Source: an uncultured Oscillospiraceae bacterium
GTDB lineage: Bacteria > Bacillota > Clostridia > Oscillospirales > Acutalibacteraceae
DNA length: 50,754 nt
Direction of reading: 5' to 3'
Assembly: GCA_900539855.1 (NCBI GenBank)
Contig: UQDO01000013.1
Location: 1 to 50,754 of the forward strand
A program made the translations under genes and the position numbers. Below, piece after piece: positions 42,829-50,754 of the stretch. The notes under the pieces were generated by a model that was not told where the DNA came from, did no database searches, and saw nothing but the letters and a program-made list of their open reading frames with translations. Every line of letters starts with the position of its first letter. The stretch's first letter is position 1.

Positions 42829-44739
42829 ATGAGAAAGAAGAATTTTAAGGCTGAGTCAAAAAGACTGCTTGATCTCATGATCAATTCGATCTACACGAAT
42901 AAGGAAATCTTCCTGCGTGAGATCATATCAAATGCCAGCGACGCAGTCGACAAGCTGCACTACATTTCACTGACCGACGAGGCTGTGCGTGAAAAGTGCG
43001 GCGAGTTTTGCATTGAGATCACCGTAAACAAGGACGAGAGAACGCTGACGGTGTCGGACAACGGCGTCGGTATGGACGAAGCCGAGCTTGAGGAAAACTT
43101 GGGCACGATAGCAAAGAGCGGCTCGCTTGCCTTCAAGGAGCAGATGAAGGACGACGAAAGCGGCGATAAAGCAGCCGATATAATAGGTCAGTTCGGCGTA
43201 GGCTTTTATTCCGCTTTCATGGTGTCGGACAAGGTCACGGTCATAACCAAAAAGTATAACAGCGGTACTGCCTTTAAATGGAGCAGCGAGGGCTGCGACG
43301 GGTACACCGTCGAACAGTGCGAAAAGGAGACCTGCGGTACCGATGTCATAATGCATATAAAGCAGGATACCGACGGCGAAAAGTACAGCGAGTATCTTGA
43401 CGCATACAAAATAAGGGAGCTTGTAAAGAAATATTCCGATTATATAAGATACCCTATTAAAATGGATATCGAAAGGACCGAAAACACCGCCGCAGAGGGC
43501 GAGGAAGCCAAGTATGAAAAGGTGACAAAGCACGAGACCCTCAACAGCATGGTGCCGATTTGGCAGAGGTCAAAGTCGGAGGTCAGCGACGAGGAATGTA
43601 AAAAGTTCTACAAGGATAAGTTTCTGGACTACAACGATCCCGAGCTTACCATACGCGTAAGCGCCGAAGGCGTTGTGTCATACAAGGCGATGCTGTTTGT
43701 GCCCGGCAAGGTGCCTTATGGCTACTTTACAAAGGATTTTGAAAAGGGACTGGAGCTGTATTCAAGCGGCGTCCTTATTATGGAAAGATGCGAGCAGCTG
43801 CTGCCCGATCATTTCCGCTTTGTAAAGGGTGTTGTCGATACCGACGACGTATCGCTCAACATATCGCGTGAAATGCTGCAGCACGACCGTCAGCTGAAGG
43901 TTATAGCGACCAACATTGAGAAAAAGATAAAATCCGAGCTTAAAAAGCTGCAGACCGACGACCGCGAGAAGTACGCCCGGTTCTGGAAGAACTTCGGAAT
44001 ACAGATAAAGTACGGCGTTGTCAGCGATTTCGGACTGCACAAGGAAATGCTCCAGGATCTGCTGGTCTTTAATTCGTCGAACGGTGATGGGCTCACCACC
44101 CTCAGGGAATACGTCTCACGCATGAAGGACGACCAGAAATATATTTATTTTGCGTGCGGCAGCAGCTATGAGCAGATAGCAGCCCTTCCGCAGACCGAGC
44201 TTTGCCGTGACAAGGGCTTTGAGATGCTTTATCTCACAGATGATGTTGACGAATTTGTCATACAGTCGCTTGCCAAGTTCGACGACAAGGAGTTCAAGTC
44301 GGTCGACGCCGACGACGCAGGTCTGCGTTCCGACGAGGAGCAGAAAAAGACCGAGGAAATGCGTTCCGAAAACAAGGAGCTCTGCGATTTTGTAAAGGAA
44401 ACGCTGGGCGACCAGATCGCTTCCTGCGTGATATCAGACAAATTGAAGAGCCACCCCGTGTTCTTGTCGGCAAACGGTCCGGTGTCGCTTGAAATGGAAA
44501 AATATTTTGCCACTATGCCGGGCGAACAGGAAAAGCCGAAGGCGGAAAAGGTGCTTGAGCTGAACCCCGAGCACCCGGTATTCGAAGCGCTTAAGGACGC
44601 GTTCGAGAACGACAAGGAAAAGGCGGCAAAAATGGCTAAAATACTGGGAGCTCAGGCAAGGCTTATCGCCGGATTGCCTATCGATGACGCTGTCGGCTAC
44701 TGCGACCTTGTTTCGGAGCTTCTGACCGAAAAGAAATAA
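42829..44739 (+). CDS. htpG: Molecular chaperone HtpG (Hsp90)
   Basis: ATP-dependent Hsp90-family chaperone. The 636 residues have the GHKL ATP-binding domain with NKEIFLREIISNASDAVDKL, VSDNGVGMDEAELEENLGTI and GQFGVGFYSAFMV, the middle domain with NISREMLQHD (catalytic Arg region), and a C-terminal dimerisation domain. It is full length. SD AAAGGAG lies 10 bases before the ATG. The small membrane-protein gene starts 19 bases downstream. Confidence 0.97.
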   Translation: MRKKNFKAESKRLLDLMINSIYTNKEIFLREIISNASDAVDKLHYISLTDEAVREKCGEFCIEITVNKDERTLTVSDNGVGMDEAELEENLGTIAKSGSLAFKEQMKDDESGDKAADIIGQFGVGFYSAFMVSDKVTVITKKYNSGTAFKWSSEGCDGYTVEQCEKETCGTDVIMHIKQDTDGEKYSEYLDAYKIRELVKKYSDYIRYPIKMDIERTENTAAEGEEAKYEKVTKHETLNSMVPIWQRSKSEVSDEECKKFYKDKFLDYNDPELTIRVSAEGVVSYKAMLFVPGKVPYGYFTKDFEKGLELYSSGVLIMERCEQLLPDHFRFVKGVVDTDDVSLNISREMLQHDRQLKVIATNIEKKIKSELKKLQTDDREKYARFWKNFGIQIKYGVVSDFGLHKEMLQDLLVFNSSNGDGLTTLREYVSRMKDDQKYIYFACGSSYEQIAALPQTELCRDKGFEMLYLTDDVDEFVIQSLAKFDDKEFKSVDADDAGLRSDEEQKKTEEMRSENKELCDFVKETLGDQIASCVISDKLKSHPVFLSANGPVSLEMEKYFATMPGEQEKPKAEKVLELNPEHPVFEALKDAFENDKEKAAKMAKILGAQARLIAGLPIDDAVGYCDLVSELLTEKK

Positions 44740-44758
44740 GTTGATAAAGGTGACGGCA

Positions 44759-45052
44759 ATGAACGTATATCTGAAATATATAATAATATGGCTCGGGTTT
44801 ATGGGGCTGATCGCCGTTGCCACACTGCTTGTGCCGAAAATAGCCGCCGCTGTCGGACGCTTGAGAAAAAACGACGGCAAGGCTGCTGAAAAGGGCGATG
44901 CCGTGCCGACAGAGGCAAAAAAACCGGCATCGGGAAGCCGCAAAGGTAAAAAGCGCCGCAGCATACTTGATCCTTTGACAAGCGAGGAAATAGCCGAGGC
45001 GTCGGCGGTGGAATTCGAATCCCCAAAAGAAAACAAAAACGGGGAAAATTAA
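44759..45052 (+). CDS. Small single-pass membrane protein, unknown function
   Basis: A 97-residue protein with one hydrophobic helix (about 5-28, YIIIWLGFMGLIAVATLLV), then a basic and polar cytoplasmic-type tail with KKPASGSRKGKKRRS. No family recognised. ATG 44759 is chosen because SD AAAGGTGA (44746-44753) lies 5 bases before it; a TTG at 44741 is an in-frame alternative. It follows htpG closely, suggesting co-transcription. Its tail runs to within 12 bases of the cloverleaf-like element. Confidence 0.65.
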   Translation: MNVYLKYIIIWLGFMGLIAVATLLVPKIAAAVGRLRKNDGKAAEKGDAVPTEAKKPASGSRKGKKRRSILDPLTSEEIAEASAVEFESPKENKNGEN

Positions 45053-45063
45053 AATAAAGGCAG

Positions 45064-45228
45064 GCGGCCGGGCGCCCTCTGTTTAAGGGAAAAGCGGAGC
45101 TTTTCCCTTAAACAGAGGCAGCGTTAAGCTCCGGCACGGCGGCAAATGAAGTAAAACCAAAGAAAAAAACCGTGCCGGACATTAACGCCGCCCTATAAAC
45201 CGTTCCGGTTTACAGGGCGCCCGACCGC
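45064..45228. other. Cloverleaf-like structured element before lepA
   Basis: A 165-base intergenic segment that folds into a closing stem and three hairpins. P1 is GCGGCCGGGCGC (45064-45075) with GCGCCCGACCGC (45217-45228), 11 of 12 pairs. Hairpin I is a perfect 19-bp stem (45076-45094 with 45100-45118, loop CGGAG). Hairpin II has GCGTTAA (45121-45127) with TTAACGC (45182-45188) and then CCGGCACGG (45131-45139) with CCGTGCCGG (45170-45178) around a 30-base A-rich loop. Hairpin III is CCCTATAAACCG (45191-45202) with CGGTTTACAGGG (45206-45217), 11 of 12 pairs, loop of three. No ORF and no T-runs fit a plain terminator. Confidence 0.8.
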
Positions 45229-45297
45229 AGCTTGTCCCATATTTGCAATATCAGTAAAACAGCACCGCTTCAAAGGTAAGCGGAGAACGGAGCAGCA

Positions 45298-47103
45298 ATG
45301 TCAATACCGCAGGAAAGAATAAGAAATTTTTGCATAGTGGCTCACATAGACCACGGCAAGTCGACCCTTGCCGATAGGCTGCTTGAGCATACAAAAACGG
45401 TGTCGGAGCGCGACATGGAGGATCAGCTGCTTGACAGCATGGATCTTGAAAGAGAGCGCGGAATAACCATAAAGGCTCACGCTGTAACGCTGTATTACAC
45501 GGCGAAGGACGGTCTTGAATACGAGCTTAATCTTATAGATACCCCCGGTCACGTTGATTTTAACTATGAGGTGTCGCGTTCGCTTGCTGCCTGTGAGGGC
45601 GCGGTGCTGATAGTTGACGCGTCGCAGGGTATTGAGGCGCAGACCCTTGCCAACACATATCTGGCGGTCGACCACGGTTTGGAGCTGCTTCCGGTCATAA
45701 ATAAGATCGACCTGCCGAGTGCCGATCCCGAAAGGGTCAGAAAGGATATCGAGGACGTTATAGGCATCGACGCGTCCGAAGCGCCGCTGATCTCGGCTAA
45801 AAACGATATAAATATAGACGCTGTGCTGGAACAGATAGTTACCCAAATACCGGCACCGAAGGGCAGCCCGGATGAACCGCTCAAGGCGTTGATATTTGAC
45901 TCCTACTACGACTCATACAAGGGCGTAATAGTGTATTTCAGGGTCATGACCGGTTCTGTAAGACCGGGACAGACTATAAAAATGATGGCTACCGGAGCGC
46001 AGTTTGATGTCGTTGAGGTCGGCAGAAAACGCGCCAATACGATGACACCCTGCGACGAGCTTTCGGCAGGCGAGGTCGGCTATATCGCCGCAGCCATTAA
46101 AAATGTCGGCGACGCAAGGGTGGGCGACACCATGACCGACGCCGAAAATCCTGCAAAGGAGCCGCTTGAGGGCTACAGGAAGGTCAATCCGGTCGTTTTC
46201 TGCGGAGTTTATCCGGCGGACGGAGCGCATTATACCGATCTCAGGGAGGCGCTTGAACGCTTGCAGCTTAACGATGCGTCGCTGCTGTTTGAACCCGAGA
46301 CCTCAGGGGCACTCGGCTTCGGCTTCCGCTGCGGATTTTTGGGACTGCTTCACATGGAAATAATCGAGGAGCGCCTTGAAAGGGAGTATAATCTCGACCT
46401 TGTCACGACCGCTCCGAGCGTTGAATATAAATTTGAGCTTACAAACGGCGAGACCATAACGGTCGACAATCCGACCAATTACCCCGATCCGGCGACCATA
46501 GCGTCGGCGCTTGAACCGGTCGCCGACGTGAATATCTATTCCCCGAGCGAATTTGTAGGCGCACTGATGGGACTTTGCCAGGAACGCCGAGGAGAATATA
46601 TAGGTATGCAGTATATAGGCGACAGGGTCGACATGCATTATGTCATGCCGGTCAGCGAGATAGTTTACGACTTTTTTGACGCGCTCAAATCACGCACCCG
46701 CGGTTATGCAAGCTATGACTATGAGGTCAAGGGCTATCAGCCGTCAAAGCTTGTCAAGCTCGACGTGCTGCTTGCCGGCGACGTTGTGGATGCACTGTCC
46801 TTCATCGTGCATGCCGATAACGCCTATGCAAGAGCCAGACGCATTGCCGAAAAGCTGAAGGACTATATACCGCGTCAGCTGTTTGAGATACCTATACAGG
46901 TCGCGATAGGCGGCAAGGTCATAGCAAGAGAAACGGTCAAGGCACTTCGCAAGGACGTCCTCGCCAAGTGCTACGGCGGAGATATAACAAGAAAGAAAAA
47001 GCTGCTTGAAAAGCAGAAGGAAGGCAAAAAGAGGATGCGCCAGTTCGGTTCGGTCGAGGTGCCGCAGGAGGCATTCATGGCTATTCTCAAGCTGGACGAG
47101 TAG
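45298..47103 (+). CDS. lepA: Elongation factor 4 (LepA)
   Basis: Translational GTPase that back-translocates or helps assemble ribosomes. The 601 residues contain the G-domain motifs AHIDHGKST, DTPGHVDFNYE and NKIDLPSAD, the EF-G-like domains, and the LepA-specific C-terminal domain ending in KRMRQFGSVEVPQEAF. Full length. GGAG (45289-45292) stands 5 bases before the ATG. The structured element lies 70 bases upstream of the start, possibly within the leader. Confidence 0.97.
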   Translation: MSIPQERIRNFCIVAHIDHGKSTLADRLLEHTKTVSERDMEDQLLDSMDLERERGITIKAHAVTLYYTAKDGLEYELNLIDTPGHVDFNYEVSRSLAACEGAVLIVDASQGIEAQTLANTYLAVDHGLELLPVINKIDLPSADPERVRKDIEDVIGIDASEAPLISAKNDINIDAVLEQIVTQIPAPKGSPDEPLKALIFDSYYDSYKGVIVYFRVMTGSVRPGQTIKMMATGAQFDVVEVGRKRANTMTPCDELSAGEVGYIAAAIKNVGDARVGDTMTDAENPAKEPLEGYRKVNPVVFCGVYPADGAHYTDLREALERLQLNDASLLFEPETSGALGFGFRCGFLGLLHMEIIEERLEREYNLDLVTTAPSVEYKFELTNGETITVDNPTNYPDPATIASALEPVADVNIYSPSEFVGALMGLCQERRGEYIGMQYIGDRVDMHYVMPVSEIVYDFFDALKSRTRGYASYDYEVKGYQPSKLVKLDVLLAGDVVDALSFIVHADNAYARARRIAEKLKDYIPRQLFEIPIQVAIGGKVIARETVKALRKDVLAKCYGGDITRKKKLLEKQKEGKKRMRQFGSVEVPQEAFMAILKLDE

Positions 47104-47110
47104 GTGTGAT

Positions 47111-47638
47111 ATGCAGGGGAAAACAATAGCTTTAAGGATCGTGTCGGTTGTACTGGTCGTTATCTGCATGGGCGTTATATTTATGTTTTCGGCTGAGGAC
47201 GCCGCAAAATCCGACAGCACCAGTAAGGGTACGATAATCGCCCTTGCCGGCGTGATAAAAAAAGATTTCAATAAAATGTCGCAGCGGCAAAGGGATGAGT
47301 TTGTTGCCGATTTGAACGGCGCGGTACGCACTGCCGCACATTTTTCCGTCTACTGCCTGTTGGGGCTGCTTGTCGCAAACGCGCTGTATGCTTTTTCGTT
47401 CAGGCGGTGGAGATTGGCGGCTTTTTCTGTCGGCATATCCCTTTTGTATGCGATAAGCGACGAGATACATCAGTATTTTGTTCCGGGAAGAGCCTGCGAG
47501 CTTATAGACGTTACAGTTGACACCATGGGTGCCGTTCTCGGCACGGCAATATTTATATGTGCAGCCGCTGCAGCGGTAAGAATATCGGATAAAAAGAAAG
47601 GTAAAGAGAAAAATGATACGGAAAATAACGCCGGCTGA
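47111..47638 (+). CDS. VanZ-like family membrane protein
   Basis: A 175-residue membrane protein with about four hydrophobic segments: N-terminal VVLVVICMGVIFMFSAEDA, then AHFSVYCLLGLLVANALYAF, AFSVGISLLYAISDEIHQYF and a last TM near the end. The motif SDEIHQYFVPGRACELIDV is typical of VanZ-like proteins, which confer low-level teicoplanin tolerance or act in envelope assembly. The ATG at 47111 has AGGTG nearby; the C-terminus is a basic tail overlapping the next gene by 26 bases. Confidence 0.84.
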   Translation: MQGKTIALRIVSVVLVVICMGVIFMFSAEDAAKSDSTSKGTIIALAGVIKKDFNKMSQRQRDEFVADLNGAVRTAAHFSVYCLLGLLVANALYAFSFRRWRLAAFSVGISLLYAISDEIHQYFVPGRACELIDVTVDTMGAVLGTAIFICAAAAAVRISDKKKGKEKNDTENNAG

Positions 47639-48062
47639 CAAGGAGCTTTATCTGAAACTGGCAAACGAATTCTATCATTCGGAGGCGGTGCTTCACCCCG
47701 TGCCGCAGAAAAATATAGACGCCACGTTTTGCGAGCTCATGCGAAGCGACGTATATACCGAAGGGTTTATAATCGAAAGGGACGGTGACACGGCAGGCTA
47801 CGCCCTGATTGCCAAAAGCTTTTCGCAGGAGGCAGGAGGCATGGTCATCTGGGTCGAGGAGCTTTTTATGAGACCGCAGTACAGAGGGAAGGGCCTCGGC
47901 AACGAGTTTTTTGACTTTTTGTACCGTGAGCGTCCGGCGGCAAGATACCGCCTTGAAATTGAACCGGAAAATGTCCGCGCAGCCGCGCTTTACGAAAGAA
48001 AAGGATTTTGTTCCCTCGGATACGGACAGATGGTAAACGATACTGAAGAAACAGGAGATTAA
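47613..48062 (+). CDS. GNAT-family acetyltransferase
   Basis: A 149-residue acetyl-CoA-dependent N-acetyltransferase. The central motif A region, WVEELFMRPQYRGKGLGNEF, holds the pantetheine-binding Q/RxxGxG/A signature (QYRGKGLG), and the C-terminal part has RLEIEPENVRAAALYERKG, the expected motif B. Substrate unknown. It overlaps the VanZ gene end by 26 bases and has SD GAAAGG in that overlap, indicating co-translation. Confidence 0.85.
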   Translation: MIRKITPADKELYLKLANEFYHSEAVLHPVPQKNIDATFCELMRSDVYTEGFIIERDGDTAGYALIAKSFSQEAGGMVIWVEELFMRPQYRGKGLGNEFFDFLYRERPAARYRLEIEPENVRAAALYERKGFCSLGYGQMVNDTEETGD

Positions 48063-48075
48063 ACGGAAACTTCAG

Positions 48076-49320
48076 ATGGAAAAAATAGTATTTGATAACG
48101 GATTTACCGTTGCGCTCTCTCCGATGGAGGGGGTCAGGTCTGCTGCCGTAAGCTTTTTTATAGCCGCCGGAAACAGGTTTGAAACAGAAAAGCTTTGCGG
48201 CGTGTCGCATTTTATCGAGCATATGGTGTTTAAAGGCACTAAGACACGCACGACCGAAATGATAGCCGAGCAGTCGGACATAATGGGCGGACAGCTCAAC
48301 GCATACACCTCAAAGGAATACACCTGCTTTTATTCACGGGCGCTGACCGAGCATGTGGGCAGGACGCTGCACCTGATTTCGGATATGATATGCGACCCAC
48401 TGTTTAAAAGGAGCGATATCGAGACCGAAAAGGGCGTCATACTTGAGGAGATCGGCATGTATGAGGACTCGCCCGAGGAGCTTTGCGCCGACATGCTGAC
48501 CGCGCTTTGCTACAAGGGTCAGCCGCTCGGATTCAATATTTTAGGGACGAGGGAGTCGGTCATGAATATGACCGGGAGGGACCTTCGCGGATATATGGAA
48601 AAGACCTATGTGCCGGAGCGCATGGTCGTGTCGGTCTGCGGAGCTTATGACCGGCAAGAGGTGCTCGATATTTTAAAGTATTATTTCGGCGGAAAGCACA
48701 ACACTATGTATCCTATTTCCTATGACACGGTAAAGTGCGCCGGAGGCTTTGCGCTGTGCAGAAAGGATGTCGAGCAGACGCAGATATCGGTCTGCTATAA
48801 CGGACTTCCATTGTCGTCGCCGCTAAAGGTGCCGTGCTCGTTTTTCTCGACAATAGTCGGCGGCGCGTCGTCGTCACGAATCAACCGACGCATACGCGAG
48901 GAATTGGGGCTTGCCTATTCGGTATATTCGTTTTCATCGTCATACCTCGGTACCGGAATGTTCGGCATAAGCGGAGGGCTCGCGCACGAAAATCAGGAAA
49001 GGTTCATAAAGGAAGCGCTTTATATACTCCACACGGCTGCCGACAGCATAACCGACAGCGAGATAGAAAGAACGAGGGAGCAGTTCAAGGCAGGGCTTGT
49101 TTTGTCGAACGAAAGCATGTCGTCGGTGGCGGCGTCGATGGGCAGACAGCTTTTGCTTGAGGGAAAATATACCGACCTCGGCGGCATAATTTCCGAGATT
49201 GATGCAGTGACAGCAGAGTCGGTAAAAGAGGCGGCGGCGCTGGTGACCGACCGTGTGACCGTCGCAGTCTCGGTAGTCGGCGACGCAAAGGACGAGGATT
49301 TTTACGGTTCGCTTTTGTAA
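48076..49320 (+). CDS. M16 family zinc peptidase
   Basis: A 414-residue insulinase-type metallopeptidase. The inverted zinc-binding motif HxxEH is present as His45-Phe-Ile-Glu48-His49 (HFIEHMVFKG), with the downstream glutamate region ETEKGVILEEIGMYEDS expected near residue 120. Typical of processing-peptidase-like M16 proteins in Firmicutes (YmxG/PqqL type). No signal peptide, so cytoplasmic. There is no M16 partner gene in the window, and the substrate is unknown. Only a weak SD is seen. Confidence 0.88.
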   Translation: MEKIVFDNGFTVALSPMEGVRSAAVSFFIAAGNRFETEKLCGVSHFIEHMVFKGTKTRTTEMIAEQSDIMGGQLNAYTSKEYTCFYSRALTEHVGRTLHLISDMICDPLFKRSDIETEKGVILEEIGMYEDSPEELCADMLTALCYKGQPLGFNILGTRESVMNMTGRDLRGYMEKTYVPERMVVSVCGAYDRQEVLDILKYYFGGKHNTMYPISYDTVKCAGGFALCRKDVEQTQISVCYNGLPLSSPLKVPCSFFSTIVGGASSSRINRRIREELGLAYSVYSFSSSYLGTGMFGISGGLAHENQERFIKEALYILHTAADSITDSEIERTREQFKAGLVLSNESMSSVAASMGRQLLLEGKYTDLGGIISEIDAVTAESVKEAAALVTDRVTVAVSVVGDAKDEDFYGSLL

Positions 49321-49366
49321 ATGCTCAGTTGCCGCAGCAGACCCAAAACCGCAGGTCTTATGCGAT

Positions 49367-49475
49367 AAATTTTAGTTTAGCGGTGTACAAAAAGCAAAAA
49401 TCCAATTGGTACGTCGTAGGGCTTCTGCCCTCCCGAGTCCGTCAACATACTCGTCGCACCGGTAAGCCAAAATCT
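49367..49475 (+). repeat. Dispersed intergenic repeat, copy 3
   Basis: The left end AAATTTTAGTTTA (49367-49379) is intact, followed by GCGGTGTA, AAAAAGC and CGTAGGGC blocks shared with copies 2 and 4; the right end is degenerate (TAAGCCAAAATCT, to 49475) with CCGTCAACAT before it. No ORF. Confidence 0.7.
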
Positions 49476-49513
49476 ACCTATATAGCGGTATGAACATAAA
49501 TCGCAGACAACAC

Positions 49514-49556
49514 AAAGAGATGCAAATGAACCTATGGTTTTTGTTTGCATCTCTTT
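49514..49556 (-). terminator. Terminator hairpin after dus, possibly bidirectional
   Basis: A perfect 13-bp stem AAAGAGATGCAAA/TTTGCATCTCTTT (49514-49526 with 49544-49556) with a 17-base loop, A-rich at one side and T-rich at the other. Confidence 0.7.
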
Positions 49557-49587
49557 ATTTGCTGAAATATACGCTTATCAAATCAGC

Positions 49588-50562
49588 CTATAATTCCGGA
49601 TTGTTATTTATTGCGGTGCGGACAATGTTCAGAACATCGTCCATGCTTTTTATTTCACCGCATAGTCTTCTTAAGTTTGCCGCACCCGAAAGACCGCGCA
49701 TATACCATGCCGCGTGCTTCCTTGCCTCCATCATTGCGACCTTTTCGCCTTTGTAGCGCACCATGCGGCTGACCTGATCGATAAGGATAAGCATGCGCTT
49801 TTTGAGCGGCGGTTCGGGTATTACCGTGCCGTCCTTTAAATATGCGTTTATCTGTGAAAATATCCACGGCGCCCCCATTGCGCCCCTGCCTACCATGAGA
49901 AAGTCGCAGCCGGTGTCCAGCAGCATTTTTGCCGCCGCTTTGGGTGAGTCTACGTCACCGTTGCCTATGACCGGTATTTTCACACTGCGCTTTACCTTTT
50001 TTATAATGTCGGTGTTTACGGGCGGCGCATACATCTGGGCCCTTGTTCTGCCGTGAACGGTTATCGCAGCGGCACCAGCCGATTCGACCAGCTGTGCCAA
50101 CTGCGGCGCGTTTATCGAGTTGTCGTCCCATCCGGTACGCATCTTGACAGTGACCGGAACCTTTACCGCGTTTGCGACTGCGTCAACTATTCTTGCGGCA
50201 AGCTCCGGGTCCTTCATAAGCGCACTGCCGCCGCCCGATGAAACGGCAACCTTGGGCGCAGGACAGCCCATGTTTATATCTATGAAATCCGGACCGTAGC
50301 TTTCGGCAAGCTTTGCCGCCTCAGCCATTACTGCCGGATCACAGCCAAAAAGTTGTGACGCAAACGGTCTTTCGGTGTCAGATACTTTTAAATAAAATTC
50401 CGACTTTTTATCTCCGAGGCTTATTCCCTTGGCGCTTGCAAGTTCGCCGACCGTATATGCGGCACCCATTTCGCGGCATATTTCGCGCATGGCGCGGTCG
50501 GCAACCCCTGCCATCGGCGCCAGGGCTGCGTATCCTTTTATGTCTAAATTACCGATCTTCAT
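49588..50562 (-). CDS. dus: tRNA-dihydrouridine synthase
   Basis: FMN-dependent enzyme that reduces uridine in tRNA D-loops. The 324 residues have the barrel start ALAPMAGVADRAMREI, the catalytic-cysteine motif DINMGCPAPKV, FMN-binding VKMRTGWDD and ITVHGRTRAQMY, and IGNGDVDSPKAA, typical of DusB-like proteins. ATG 50562 is chosen over the in-frame start at 50598 because GGAG lies 7 bases before it and the homologous N-terminus starts here. Bracketed by two copies of the dispersed repeat. Confidence 0.92.
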   Translation of the reverse strand: MKIGNLDIKGYAALAPMAGVADRAMREICREMGAAYTVGELASAKGISLGDKKSEFYLKVSDTERPFASQLFGCDPAVMAEAAKLAESYGPDFIDINMGCPAPKVAVSSGGGSALMKDPELAARIVDAVANAVKVPVTVKMRTGWDDNSINAPQLAQLVESAGAAAITVHGRTRAQMYAPPVNTDIIKKVKRSVKIPVIGNGDVDSPKAAAKMLLDTGCDFLMVGRGAMGAPWIFSQINAYLKDGTVIPEPPLKKRMLILIDQVSRMVRYKGEKVAMMEARKHAAWYMRGLSGAANLRRLCGEIKSMDDVLNIVRTAINNNPEL

Positions 50563-50670
50563 TATTTCTCCATTCTGCCGCACACGGTATTGCGGCAAGC
50601 CGTTTTCGCGTTTATTTTAATTTACTTCATATCGTCCGTGATTTCAAGTGTGATTTTCAAAGGGACTTTT

Positions 50671-50754
50671 AAATTTTAGTTTAGCGGTGTAAAAAGCCAA
50701 AAATCTAATTGTGCATTTGTAGGGAACGACCTATGTGTCGTTCCTCAAAAATCA
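50671..50754 (+). repeat. Dispersed intergenic repeat, copy 4 (cut by window end)
   Basis: Starts with AAATTTTAGTTTA and GCGGTGTA, then an AAAAAGCC block, as in copy 3. An inner hairpin GGGAACGAC/GTCGTTCCT (50722-50730 with 50737-50745) occupies the place of the CGTAGGG hairpin of copy 2. The right end lies beyond the window. Confidence 0.7.

Noticed and set aside
45064..45228. Plain rho-independent terminator for the htpG unit
   Set aside because: Hairpin I is strong enough, but no U-run follows, and the other two hairpins plus the closing stem are not expected of a terminator.

Overview
The window looks like chromosomal DNA from a spore-forming, mid-GC member of the Clostridia, most likely an Oscillospiraceae/Ruminococcaceae-type gut anaerobe. 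This is inferred from gene content, not from any database search. Pointers are an intact sporulation sigma factor of the SigK type, a LysM-GH18 spore-cortex-type hydrolase, an IspH-ribosomal S1 fusion, the rsmG-noc pair, a GTP-dependent PEP carboxykinase, a lysine riboswitch, and strong -35/-10 promoters with 17-base spacers and good Shine-Dalgarno (SD) sites. No prophage, transposase, CRISPR array, tRNA or rRNA was seen. Almost everything is housekeeping DNA, with novelty concentrated in gene architecture and in intergenic structures.

Layout. 1-7 kb: the 3' end of pckG, then a minus-strand block (yifB, an HtrA-type protease, cardiolipin synthase, a lipoprotein). 7-9 kb: sigK convergent with a PHP phosphoesterase. 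8.7-17 kb: a long plus-strand run with a beta-helix protein, a NUDIX hydrolase, two zinc-ribbon membrane proteins, galU, lexA, rnhA, a frameshifted queT behind a pseudoknot-capable leader, a BaiN-type flavoprotein and cmk. 17-19 kb: the ispH-S1 fusion, which carries its own internal ribosome binding site for S1. 19-24 kb: membrane proteins, the spore hydrolase on the minus strand, rsmG and noc. 24-27 kb: two tandem GH16-fold genes, one lacking both catalytic glutamates, and rarA. 27-30 kb: a 300-base inverted-repeat element, then promoter, lysine riboswitch and terminator controlling an NhaC-type transporter with a DnaJ-like cysteine-rich insert.

30-33 kb: tsf and rpsB on the minus strand and a DUF1836 regulator. 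33-35.5 kb: an NfeD-like protein with a His/Asp-rich loop, followed by a flotillin. 35.7-40.2 kb: an exopolysaccharide-type phosphotyrosine module (CpsB-type phosphatase, anchored surface protein, two chain-length/BY-kinase fusions) without any sugar polymerisation genes. 40-47 kb: zapA, a U32 peptidase-family protein, htpG, a small membrane protein, a 165-base cloverleaf-like structured element, and lepA. 47-50.7 kb: VanZ-like, GNAT and M16 peptidase genes, then a dus gene on the minus strand.

The observations most worth a second look are the cloverleaf element before lepA, the riboswitch-controlled transporter with four CxxCxGxG motifs, the pseudoknotted leader with its frameshifted queT, the catalytically dead GH16 paralogue beside an intact one, the internal S1 start inside ispH-rpsA, and a dispersed family of short repeats sharing the end motif AAATTTTAGTTTA (four copies, one cut by the window edge).
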